This document shows, in pieces, positions 16,926 through 23,945 of a stretch of DNA of 23,952 nt. Made by a program: the position numbers and the translations under genes. How positions within the stretch are numbered: position 1 is the stretch's first letter; each line of letters starts with the position of its first letter. This DNA comes from Bordetella parapertussis (GTDB lineage Bacteria > Pseudomonadota > Gammaproteobacteria > Burkholderiales > CAIKXV01), in contig CAMDXD010000009.1 in assembly GCA_945877995.1 (NCBI GenBank), positions 1 to 23,952 on the forward strand, read 5' to 3'. The notes beneath the pieces were generated by a model that saw nothing but the letters and a program-made list of their open reading frames with translations, had not been told where the DNA came from and ran no database searches.

Positions 16926-17822
16926 TCATTCCGGCGGCAGACCGAGCCGGCGCGTCAGTTCGTCCAGGTGTTCGAGCGAGTGCCAGGCGATTTCCATGCG
17001 GCCCGTATGCTTTGGTCCGACCTTCAGCCGGACGCCGGTGCCGAGCGACTGGGCGAGGCGTTCCTGCAGGCGCGCGACGTCCGGATCCTGGGCGGCCGCT
17101 CGGCCTCCGCTGCCCTGCAGACCCGGTGGGGCGTTCAGGCGAGCGACTTCCCGTTCGGTCTCGCGCACCGACAGTTTCTGGGCGGCCACCTTGTTGGCGA
17201 GCGCGATCTGCTGCGCGGGCTCCAGCGCCAGCAGCGCGCGTCCATGGCCCATCTCGATCGCACCGGAATAGAGGAGTTCTTGCACCGCGGCACCGAGTGC
17301 GCGCAGCCGCAGGAGGTTCGACACTGCGGTGCGCGAGCGTCCGAGAGCCTTGGCAGCCAGTTCGTGCGTCATCCCGAACTCGTCGATCAGGCGCTGGATG
17401 CCGTGCGCTTCCTCGAGCGCGTTCAGGTCTTCGCGCTGGATGTTCTCGATCAGCGCCATCGCCAGCGCCGATTCGTCCGGAATCGTCCGGACCAGCACCG
17501 GTACCCGGGTCAGCCCGGCCAGGCGTGACGCGCGCCAGCGGCGTTCGCCGGCGATGATCTCGTAGCGGCCCTCGCCGACCGGCCGCACCAGGATCGGCTG
17601 CAGGATGCCCTGCTCACGGATTGATTCGGCGAGCTCCGCCAGCGCGGCTTCGTCCATCCGGGTGCGCGGCTGGTACTTGCCCGGCAGCAGCGCATCGATC
17701 GGCAGCTCGCGCGTGCCCTCGCCCTCGCTGCCCGGTTTCGGCGGCGCGTTGAATGCATCCATCGCGCCACCACCGAGCAGCACGTCGAGGCCGCGTCCGA
17801 GTCCTTTGGGTTTTGCCATCAT
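16926..17822 (-). CDS. parB: Chromosome partitioning protein ParB (Spo0J family)
   Basis: The 298-residue product has the chromosomal ParB layout. Residues 1-18 (KPKGLGRGLDVLLGG) form the ParA-stimulating N-terminus. Next is the CTP-binding/ParB domain with LLPGKYQPRTRMDEAAL (46-62), GERRWRA (92-98) and ENIQREDLN (126-134). The helix-turn-helix lies near 150-175 (MTHELAAKALGRSRTAVSNL), and the C-terminal dimerisation domain ends LEHLDELTRRLGLPPE. ParB binds parS, loads as a CTP-dependent clamp and spreads. Two perfect parS sites lie at 21338-21379. The start overlaps the parA stop (ATGATGG), so it may be 17822 or 17819. Confidence 0.98.
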   Translation of the reverse strand: MMAKPKGLGRGLDVLLGGGAMDAFNAPPKPGSEGEGTRELPIDALLPGKYQPRTRMDEAALAELAESIREQGILQPILVRPVGEGRYEIIAGERRWRASRLAGLTRVPVLVRTIPDESALAMALIENIQREDLNALEEAHGIQRLIDEFGMTHELAAKALGRSRTAVSNLLRLRALGAAVQELLYSGAIEMGHGRALLALEPAQQIALANKVAAQKLSVRETEREVARLNAPPGLQGSGGRAAAQDPDVARLQERLAQSLGTGVRLKVGPKHTGRMEIAWHSLEHLDELTRRLGLPPE

Positions 17823-18589
17823 GTCATCGCCGCCCGATTGAGCATTTCACCGGCAAGCGCCAGGTAGGCGAGCGCGCCCTTCGATTGCCGGTCGAATTCG
17901 AGGACCGGTCGGCCGTAGCTTGGTGCTTCGGCCAGCCGGATGTTGCGCGGGATCACCGTGCGGTAGACCTTGCTGCCGAAGTGTTGGGTGAGCTGCTGCG
18001 AGACCTGCAGCGACAGCGTGTTGCGCGGGTCGTACATCGTGCGCAGCAGGCCTTCGAGCTCGAGCTTCGGATTGAGGTTCGCGCGCACCCGCTTGATGGT
18101 ATCCACCAGGTCGGACAATCCCTCGAGCGCGTAGTACTCACACTGCATCGGGATCATCACGGCATCGGCCGCGACGAAGGCATTGACGGTGAGCAGGCTC
18201 AGCGCGGGCGGGCAGTCGATCAGGATGTAGTCGTAGTCGTCGGCGATCTCGGCGAGCGCCTGCTTCAGGCGGGCTTCGCGTTCCGGCATCGTCACCAGCT
18301 CGATCTCGGCGCCGGCCAGGTGGCGGTTGGTGGGCAGCACGTCGTAGCCGCAGCTCGGCGAGGGCACGCGAGCGGCAGTGGCTGGCACCGCGCCCAGCAG
18401 CACGTCGTAGAGTGAATGCGCGAGGTTCGACTTGTCGATGCCACTGCCCATCGTCGCGTTGCCCTGCGGATCGAGGTCGACCAACAGCACGCGACGCTTC
18501 GCCGCCGCGAGGCTCGCGCCCAGGTTCACACTGGTGGTGGTCTTGCCGACGCCACCCTTCTGGTTGGCAATAGCGAGTATGCGCGGCAT
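17819..18589 (-). CDS. parA: Chromosome partitioning ATPase ParA (Soj type)
   Basis: The 256-residue product is a deviant Walker ATPase. The motif KGGVGKT is at 11-17 with the signature lysine, followed by the A-prime strand LLVDLDPQGN (35-44) and the DCPPALSLLT switch region. The short N-terminus without a helix-turn-helix marks the chromosomal type Ib/Soj form, not plasmid ParA. It binds DNA non-specifically as an ATP dimer and is released by ParB. Its ATG shares a base with the rsmG stop (TGATG), and its stop overlaps the parB start, so the three genes are translationally coupled. Confidence 0.98.
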   Translation of the reverse strand: MPRILAIANQKGGVGKTTTSVNLGASLAAAKRRVLLVDLDPQGNATMGSGIDKSNLAHSLYDVLLGAVPATAARVPSPSCGYDVLPTNRHLAGAEIELVTMPEREARLKQALAEIADDYDYILIDCPPALSLLTVNAFVAADAVMIPMQCEYYALEGLSDLVDTIKRVRANLNPKLELEGLLRTMYDPRNTLSLQVSQQLTQHFGSKVYRTVIPRNIRLAEAPSYGRPVLEFDRQSKGALAYLALAGEMLNRAAMT

Positions 18590-19215
18590 CAGGCGGCGCC
18601 GATCGACACGAGGTGGCGCTCGGCATCGACCCCGGGCACTTCGAGGCGAATCACCTCGACGGTGCCGATCCCGGGCGACAGTTGCATCACTTCTTCGTAG
18701 GGATGGACGCCCTTCATCGCCAGCAGTGCGCCACCGGGCGCGCGCAGGTGGTGCGACAGTTCGGCGAATTCCGGCAGATCGGAAAAGGCACGCGACACCA
18801 CGTAGTCGAAGCCGCCCTCGGGCCGGAACGCTTCGACGCGGTCCACCACGACGGTGGCGTTCGACAGGCCCAGTTCGCTTACGGCCTGCTGCAGGAACAC
18901 ACCCTTCTTGTGGTTGCTGTCGAGCAGCGTGACCGACCAGTCGGGACGCGCGATCGCCAGCGGGATGCCCGGGAGCCCTGCCCCGGCGCCGACATCGACC
19001 ACACGCTTGGCCGGACCGTCGATCACCTTCAGGAGCGCGAGGCTGTCGAGCAGATGATGGGTCACCATCTTTACCGGCTCGCGGATCGCGGTCAGGTTAT
19101 GTACCTGGTTCCATTTCGCGATCAGCGCGACGTAGTCGAGCAGCTTCTGGCGCGAGGCGGCGGGCAGATCGAGACCGAGTCGTTCAAGGCCGGTATCGAG
19201 TGTCGTCTGTGGCAT
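18589..19215 (-). CDS. rsmG: 16S rRNA (guanine527-N7)-methyltransferase RsmG (GidB)
   Basis: The 208-residue enzyme methylates G527 of 16S rRNA using S-adenosylmethionine; its loss gives low-level streptomycin resistance in other bacteria. Visible family marks are KWNQVHNLTAIRE (34-46), HLLDSLA (54-60) and the SAM-binding VVDVGAGAGLPGIPLA (72-87). The segment VVSRAFSDLPEF follows in the C-terminal half. The frame is open to 19338, but the ATG at 19215 has GAGGT about eight bases upstream and gives the usual length. It lies 82 bp after mnmG and directly overlaps parA. Confidence 0.97.
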   Translation of the reverse strand: MPQTTLDTGLERLGLDLPAASRQKLLDYVALIAKWNQVHNLTAIREPVKMVTHHLLDSLALLKVIDGPAKRVVDVGAGAGLPGIPLAIARPDWSVTLLDSNHKKGVFLQQAVSELGLSNATVVVDRVEAFRPEGGFDYVVSRAFSDLPEFAELSHHLRAPGGALLAMKGVHPYEEVMQLSPGIGTVEVIRLEVPGVDAERHLVSIGAA

Positions 19216-19297
19216 CGGGTCTACCTCGGGAAAGCGGGGCGCTGCGGGGGTCGGCCGCCGGGGCGCGGGACACTGGGCATGGCGCGCTGGCTGCGAC

Positions 19298-21214
19298 TCA
19301 TGCCGAGCGCGCTGCCGGACGGCGGCTGGTGGGCGCATCGCCGCGAGAGCGGCGCTTGAGATGAACCCAGAGCAGCGAGATCGCCGCCGGCGTGATGCCG
19401 GGCATGCGGGAGGCCTGGGCCAGCGTCTCCGGGCGCTGCGCGCTCAGCTTCTGGCGCGCCTCGATGGACAGGCCGTTGAGGGCAAGATAGTCGAAATCGG
19501 CCGGCAGCAGCGCGGTCTCGAGCTGGTCCTGACGGGCGATTTCGTCGGCCTGGCGGCCGATGTAGCCGGCGTACTTGGCTGCGATCTCGATCTGTTCCGC
19601 CACCGCCTCGTCGCGTACGCCCGGGCCGACATCCGGCAGGGTCATCAGCGACCGATAGGTGACATCCGGACGGCTCAGCAGTTGTGTAAGCGAATACTCA
19701 CGCTCAACAGACTGCCCGAGAATACGTTGGGCGTCGGCGTCACTGATGATCTTCGGATTTATCCAGGTTGCCTTAAGGCGTTCGGTTTCGCGCGCGACCG
19801 CCTCCCGTTTCTGCTCGAATCGCTGCCAGCGATGGTCATCGACCAGCCCGAGTTCACGGCCGATCGGGGTCAAGCGCATGTCTGCATTGTCTTCGCGCAG
19901 CGACAGCCGGTACTCGGCACGACTGGTGAACATCCGATAAGGTTCGGTGACGCCACGGGTGATCAGATCATCGACCAGCACGCCCATGTAGGCCTCGTCC
20001 CGCCGCGGATGCCATGCCGCTTCACCGATCGCGGAGCGCGCCGCGTTGATGCCGGCCACCAGTCCCTGCGCCGCTGCCTCTTCATAGCCGGTCGTGCCGT
20101 TGATCTGGCCAGCCAGGAACAGCCCGGGGATCGCCTTCAGCTCCAGCGCGGCGCCCAGCGCGCGCGGGTCGACATAGTCGTACTCGATCGCATAGCCGGG
20201 ACGTACGATATGCACGTTCTCCAAGCCCTTGATCGAACGCATGAAATCGATCTGCACGTCGAACGGCAGGCTGGTCGACATGCCCTGCGGGTAGATCTCG
20301 TTGACCGTCAGCCCTTCCGGTTCGAGGAAAATCTGGTGGCTGTCACGGCCGGCAAAGCGCGTGATCTTGTCCTCGATCGACGGACAGTAGCGCGGGCCGA
20401 CGCCCTCGATCACACCCGCGAACATCGGCGAGCGATCGAGGTTCTCGCGGATCACGTCATGCGTGCGGCTGTTGGTATGCGTGATCCAGCAGGGAATCTG
20501 GCGCGGATGCTGATCGCGGCTGCCCATGAAGGAGAAAACCGGGACCGGATCGTCGCCCGGTTGCCGCTCCAGCACCGAAAAATCGATCGTGCGGGCATCC
20601 AGGCGCGGCGGCGTACCGGTCTTCAGGCGACCCAGCGGCAGTTTCAGCTCGCGCAGGTGCTCCGCCAGCCGGATCGAGGGTGGATCCCCTGCCCGGCCCG
20701 CGGCATGATTCGTCATCCCGATGTGGATCAAGCCGGACAGGAAGGTACCGGTAGTCAGGACGACGGCGCGCGCCCGGAAGCGGATACCCGACTGAGTGAT
20801 GGCGCCGGCGATCCGCCCGTTTTCGATGATCAGATCGTCGACGCCCTGCTGGAACACGGCCAGGTTGGGCTGATTCTCTATCCGACGCCGGATGGCGGCC
20901 TTGTAGAGCACCCGATCCGCCTGCGCACGGGTCGCGCGGACGGCTGGCCCCTTCCGCGAGTTCAGGATGCGGAACTGGATGCCCGCCTCATCGGCCGCCT
21001 GAGCCATAACGCCGCCCATCGCGTCGATTTCCTTGACCAGATGCCCCTTGCCGATGCCGCCGATGGACGGATTGCACGACATCTGGCCCAGCGTTTCGAC
21101 GTTATGGGTCAGCAGCAGTGTTGCACGTCCGCTCCGCGCAGCCGCGAGCGCAGCCTCGGTGCCAGCATGGCCACCGCCGACCACGATCACGTCATATTGA
21201 GTTGGGTACCACAT
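19298..21214 (-). CDS. mnmG: tRNA uridine-5-carboxymethylaminomethyl modification enzyme MnmG (GidA)
   Basis: The 638-residue FAD protein works with MnmE to make cmnm5U34 in certain tRNAs. The FAD-binding VVGGGHAGTEAALAAARSG is at about 11-29. The signature SCNPSIGGIGKGHLVKEID (46-64) contains the catalytic-region C47. The second GidA signature region GLFLAGQINGTTGYEEAAAQ is in the middle, and YAGYIGRQ lies in the C-terminal domain. Length is normal. The ATG at 21214 has GGAAAG about eight bases upstream. It is the first gene of the mnmG-rsmG-parA-parB run and has a good promoter at 21284-21312. Confidence 0.99.
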   Translation of the reverse strand: MWYPTQYDVIVVGGGHAGTEAALAAARSGRATLLLTHNVETLGQMSCNPSIGGIGKGHLVKEIDAMGGVMAQAADEAGIQFRILNSRKGPAVRATRAQADRVLYKAAIRRRIENQPNLAVFQQGVDDLIIENGRIAGAITQSGIRFRARAVVLTTGTFLSGLIHIGMTNHAAGRAGDPPSIRLAEHLRELKLPLGRLKTGTPPRLDARTIDFSVLERQPGDDPVPVFSFMGSRDQHPRQIPCWITHTNSRTHDVIRENLDRSPMFAGVIEGVGPRYCPSIEDKITRFAGRDSHQIFLEPEGLTVNEIYPQGMSTSLPFDVQIDFMRSIKGLENVHIVRPGYAIEYDYVDPRALGAALELKAIPGLFLAGQINGTTGYEEAAAQGLVAGINAARSAIGEAAWHPRRDEAYMGVLVDDLITRGVTEPYRMFTSRAEYRLSLREDNADMRLTPIGRELGLVDDHRWQRFEQKREAVARETERLKATWINPKIISDADAQRILGQSVEREYSLTQLLSRPDVTYRSLMTLPDVGPGVRDEAVAEQIEIAAKYAGYIGRQADEIARQDQLETALLPADFDYLALNGLSIEARQKLSAQRPETLAQASRMPGITPAAISLLWVHLKRRSRGDAPTSRRPAARSA

Positions 21215-21283
21215 GGAGGCTTTCCAGACCGGAGCAGCTCAGGTAGCGCTGTGTTGTAGCGGCGCACGGTAGAAGGGTCGCCG

Positions 21284-21312
21284 ATTGTAGGGGAGCAACT
21301 TCGCATGGGCAA
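21284..21312 (-). promoter_or_regulatory. Predicted sigma-70 promoter of mnmG
   Basis: On the minus strand TTGCCC (21307-21312) and TACAAT (21284-21289) are separated by 17 bases, with a five-of-six match at the -10. It points towards mnmG, whose start is about 70 bases downstream. The nearer parS site begins 26 bases upstream of the -35 hexamer, so ParB bound and spreading from parS could influence this promoter. Confidence 0.65.
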
Positions 21313-21337
21313 TTTGAATCGCGATTGAGGCGTGGAA

Positions 21338-21353
21338 TGTTTCACGTGAAACA
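21338..21353. other. parS: parS site 1 (ParB-binding centromere site)
   Basis: The 16-mer TGTTTCACGTGAAACA is a perfect palindrome identical to the canonical chromosomal parS. It lies in the gap between mnmG and yjbQ. ParB encoded at 16926-17822 should load here and spread to organise the origin region. Confidence 0.97.
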
Positions 21354-21363
21354 GGCGACTGGC

Positions 21364-21379
21364 TGTTTCACGTGAAACA
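21364..21379. other. parS: parS site 2 (ParB-binding centromere site)
   Basis: This is a second exact copy of the canonical 16-mer, 26 bp centre-to-centre from the first and separated from it by 10 bases. A spacing of 26 bp is about 2.5 helical turns, so the two sites face opposite sides of the DNA. It lies 39 bp upstream of yjbQ. Confidence 0.97.
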
Positions 21380-21418
21380 TTTCAGCTCGGCCGTCGAACC
21401 GACCGCCCGCTTGTCACT

Positions 21419-21892
21419 ATGCAGCCGATCCAACTGCGAGACAATCCCGAGATGTATCGACAGAACCTCCTGACCCTCGTATTCGACACGCGCGGCCGCG
21501 GACTTCACGACATCACGGCCCGTATCGCCCGCACGGCTGAAGAAACCAGCATCACCGACGGACTGGTCACCCTCTTCCTGCGTCATACCTCCGCCAGCCT
21601 GCTGATCCAGGAAAATGCCGATCCGGACGTACTCGGCGACCTCGAGCGCTTCATGGCCCGGCTGGTCCCCGACGGCGACCCGCTGTACCGACATCGCGAC
21701 GAGGGTCCGGACGACATGCCTGCCCACGTTCGCGCCGCCCTGACCGCCGTGCAGTTGTCCATCCCGATGCACGACGGCAAGCTGGTGCTCGGCACGTGGC
21801 AGGCGATATACCTCTGGGAACAGCGGACGTACCCGCACAGGAGGCAGATCGTCGTGCATGTGGCGGGCGATGACCGTAAGCCCGTCTGCTAA
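21419..21892 (+). CDS. YjbQ/UPF0047 family protein (secondary thiamine-phosphate synthase-like)
   Basis: The 157-residue product has the conserved core of UPF0047: LFLRHTSASLLIQENADPDV, then YRHRDEGPDDMPAHVRAAL, LGTWQAIYLWEQR and PHRRQIVVHVAG. In E. coli YjbQ shows weak thiamine-phosphate synthase activity, but the physiological role of the family is not settled. Histidines of HTS and of MPAH, with the nearby Glu and Asp, form the likely active site. The ATG at 21419 is the longest start; the ATG at 21452 (MYRQNLLTLVFDTRG) fits the family N-terminus as well, and neither has a strong ribosome binding site. It is divergent from mnmG across the parS pair. Confidence 0.9.
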   Translation: MQPIQLRDNPEMYRQNLLTLVFDTRGRGLHDITARIARTAEETSITDGLVTLFLRHTSASLLIQENADPDVLGDLERFMARLVPDGDPLYRHRDEGPDDMPAHVRAALTAVQLSIPMHDGKLVLGTWQAIYLWEQRTYPHRRQIVVHVAGDDRKPVC

Positions 21893-22029
21893 GGACGACA
21901 GCCGCGGATCGTGTAACGATGTGGCATGACGAACAGACGTAGGGTGCTGATCAGGACCACGCATGGCTGCAGCGAACCGGCAGCCAACGAGTACGAACGC
22001 CTGCAAAAGGATGTGGTCGCGGGAAACCG

Positions 22030-22085
22030 ACACCTATTTATATCGTAAATACTTGATTTATATATGTTTCTATCTTCTTTTCAGA
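22030..22085. other. AT-rich island
   Basis: Runs such as TTTATATCGTAAATAC and GATTTATATATG make this about 55-bp stretch strikingly AT-rich inside GC-rich DNA. It lies about 650 bp from the parS pair. I found no DnaA box (TTATNCACA) around it and no good pair of promoter hexamers. It could be a helix-unwinding segment, a nucleoid-protein target or foreign DNA next to the IS66 remnant. Confidence 0.6.
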
Positions 22086-22204
22086 CTCTGTCACTACTGT
22101 ACGGGTAACACAGACCTACAGACGACTGCTTACTTCCCGATGCAGAATGTCGCAATCGGGCTGGGAGGCGCTTGCTTGCGCGGTTCTGGCGAGCTAGTGG
22201 GCTC

Positions 22205-22225
22205 GTGTGTACACGGGTGTGTACA
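22205..22225 (+). repeat. Direct repeat GTGTGTACA with 12-bp period
   Basis: GTGTGTACA occurs at 22205-22213 and again at 22217-22225, exactly 12 bases apart. Each copy includes the palindromic TGTACA, and in the first copy it extends to GTGTACAC (22207-22214). It looks like a protein-binding site but matches no operator I know. Confidence 0.5.
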
Positions 22226-22262
22226 TGCCACGCGCCTATGCGCCGATGTAAGCGCGAGGCGT

Positions 22263-22282
22263 AAGTCCACTTGCGGACTTTT
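22263..22282 (+). terminator. Possible weak terminator hairpin
   Basis: AAGTCC (22263-22268) and GGACTT (22275-22280) pair around a six-base loop, with TT following, so four T residues end the structure. The stem is short and AT-containing and lies about 370 bases after yjbQ, so a role as a terminator is doubtful. Confidence 0.3.
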
Positions 22283-22439
22283 CGGGCACGGAACACCCGG
22301 TGTCGCCATGCTTCGGATTAGTCAGGTTCTTCATCTCCTCCGGACATCATCACCCTTGACCGCCGGGTGCGCGGCCACGGCGCTCCACCGCCGCATGCAT
22401 CACTACGGGCGATCGCCAAAGCTGAAGCGGTGGGCGGCG

Positions 22440-22598
22440 CTCGAACTGGCCGAATCGTTGCGTGCGGGGCAGCGCGCGGCGGCGATCATGAGCCTCGTCC
22501 AGTCGGCCAAGCAAAGGGCACGATCCGTTCTGAGGCCCACTCAGTCGATACGCCGGATCGAAGAACCGCTGCCTCATCGGTGGGCGCTGAACGGCTGA
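22440..22598 (+). pseudogene. Decayed C-terminus of an IS66-family transposase (TnpC)
   Basis: Residues SLRAGQRAAAIMSLVQSAK (22455-22511) match the hallmark near the C-terminus of IS66 TnpC. After that the frame shifts: KGHDPF (22513-22530) continues in the next frame. The usual block of about ten residues before LPTQ is missing, and PTQSIRRIEEPLPHRWALNG (22536-22595) resumes in the first frame up to the TGA. Just upstream, the expected NW pair is readable only in a shifted frame. The combination of frameshifts and a deletion in a known order of motifs shows a dead remnant; the rest of the transposase is absent. The call rests on remembered family motifs, not a search. Confidence 0.75.
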
Positions 22599-22616
22599 TC
22601 ACCCCCTAGGGAAGAG

Positions 22617-22635
22617 GGGTTGCCCGGCCGCTCAC
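22617..22635. mobile_element. Possible right end of the IS66 remnant
   Basis: About 20-35 bases after the remnant stop, GGGTTGCCCGGCCGCTCAC resembles the terminal inverted repeat of IS66 elements, which end with GTAAGCG-type sequence read inwards; here the inward reading starts GTGAGCGGCC. A GTAAGCGC at 22248 could be the other end, but no matching 8-bp target duplication flanks the pair, so the element boundaries are uncertain. Confidence 0.4.
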
Positions 22636-22853
22636 CGTCGCCGTCAAACTCTCACCCGGCTACGCGATCGCTGCCTGAAAGCCTCGACGCTGACAATACG
22701 GGTACTACGGGATGCTGCTGCCATTGCATCCACGGGAGGGGACCGCTCGCGCCCCGCTCACCGTGCCCACAGACGTAAGCTGCAGCGCCTTCACGTCCTA
22801 AACTCGACACACGCACTGTGGCGCAGTCCAAAGCCCGTGAGACAGGAGACGCG

Positions 22854-23945
22854 TCAAGCGCTCGCGAGCCCGGCTACGGCGCGGTCAATAATTTCGCGCG
22901 ATTGTGAAAGAACACAAGTGCGCCAACGGGGGTCCGCGGGATAGAACGCATCCAGGTAGTCGGTCTTGATCTTAGCGGCCTGTGCCGGGTGCGCGGTGCC
23001 GTGGGAACGTAGCCAGCGACCCGCGAGCATGGCGCGCTGCATCGCCGGTCGCGTGCGTGTGCCGAATTCCACTACGGTGGCCGTGGTTTGGGCAGCGGGC
23101 AGCCAGTCGCAAAAGGCATCCACCAGCAGGCCTTTGTAGTGAGCGACGGCCTTGTGGTTCACGCCCTCGCGATTGACGGCACGCTCACCCCACCATGCGC
23201 GTGCGCGCGCAAACGCCGCAGATTCGGGTGCGTGAAATCCTAGAAAAATATGACCGAGTGCCGGGCCAATGCCGGTGTGGATATCGATCATCGCCGCCAT
23301 CCGCGCGTGGCTGACGTGAGTGCCTATCGCCTCGCGCAGTGCCGAGTGTGACCACTGCTCACGATGCCCGCCATAAAAAATGCCATCCGGGTGCGAGTAC
23401 TGACCGCCATTGTAGGCATCAGAAAAAGCCTGTTCGCCATGCTGCACGCGGAACATGTCCAGCGCTTCGAACACAGCATTGATATGAACCTCGTCCCATT
23501 GCACTGGCGTGATCAGCGGGTGCAGCACCTTGTAACCGGGATTGTCTGGATAAATGCCGGTATGCGATATGAAATTGCGGTTGATATCGACATTTTCCTC
23601 GTTCTCCCGATAGCCATGGGCGAACCCCCAGGGATTGTGAGCGTGTGTGCATACCACGGCCACGTCCGCCGGTAGCGCCTCGGGGCCTCCATCCAAGATC
23701 CAGGCCGATTGCGCTGCGGAGCCTGCGTAGCCTTCGACGCCGTGTGTTCCGCTACCAACCACCAGCACGCGTCCAGCAGTCGGATTGCCAAAGATGCCCA
23801 CGTCGAGGAAGAGCGGATCCCCGTTCAGGCCAAACGCGGCCGGGTGTGAGATGGAGTGCGTGCGTCCACCACGTCTGGCGCAAGCGTCCAGAAAGCGTCT
23901 ACGGGCATCGGCGTAAGATGACGCGAATACGGATAGGTCGTCCAA
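22854..23945 (-). CDS. DUF2817 family M14-like zinc metallopeptidase (start possibly outside window)
   Basis: The product is at least 363 residues and has the zinc-carboxypeptidase-like order of motifs. H68 and E71 are in SGTHGVEGYAG, N122 and R123 in VDINRNF, H223 in DIHTGIGP, and the likely catalytic E293 in VVEFGTRT. This is the DUF2817 group, cytoplasmic M14-related proteins with unknown natural substrates; no signal peptide is seen. The first possible start in the window is a TTG at 23945. The frame stays open to the edge at 23952, so the real start may lie outside. Its base composition looks less GC-rich than the neighbouring housekeeping genes by eye. It points towards the IS66 remnant region, with nothing else from its operon visible. 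Confidence 0.88.
   Translation of the reverse strand: MDDLSVFASSYADARRRFLDACARRGGRTHSISHPAAFGLNGDPLFLDVGIFGNPTAGRVLVVGSGTHGVEGYAGSAAQSAWILDGGPEALPADVAVVCTHAHNPWGFAHGYRENEENVDINRNFISHTGIYPDNPGYKVLHPLITPVQWDEVHINAVFEALDMFRVQHGEQAFSDAYNGGQYSHPDGIFYGGHREQWSHSALREAIGTHVSHARMAAMIDIHTGIGPALGHIFLGFHAPESAAFARARAWWGERAVNREGVNHKAVAHYKGLLVDAFCDWLPAAQTTATVVEFGTRTRPAMQRAMLAGRWLRSHGTAHPAQAAKIKTDYLDAFYPADPRWRTCVLSQSREIIDRAVAGLASA

Larger units (their letters stand above)
21893..22853. other. 961-bp gene-poor region
   Basis: No intact gene is supported here. The stretch holds an AT-rich island (22030-22085), a 12-bp-period direct repeat (22205-22225), a small hairpin (22263-22282), a decayed IS66 transposase C-terminus (about 22440-22598) and a possible element end (22617-22635). 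From 22640 to 22853 I see nothing recognisable. A 211-codon open frame at 21963-22598 runs through these pieces, but its composition is unlike a protein apart from the IS66 part. Confidence 0.7.

Noticed and set aside
19755..19765. TTTATCCAGG resembling a DnaA box
   Set aside because: A single degenerate match inside the mnmG coding region with no cluster around it.
19361..21259. 632-codon plus-strand open frame antisense to mnmG
   Set aside because: mnmG on the other strand matches its family over the full length; the antisense product is low in hydrophobic pattern and has no recognisable domain.
21368..22033. 221-codon minus-strand open frame antisense to yjbQ
   Set aside because: The plus strand carries the conserved UPF0047 motifs; the antisense product has none.
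21963..22598. 211-codon plus-strand open frame
   Set aside because: Only its last 50 or so codons resemble a protein (the IS66 remnant), and those are frameshifted; the rest crosses AT-rich and repeat sequence without domains.
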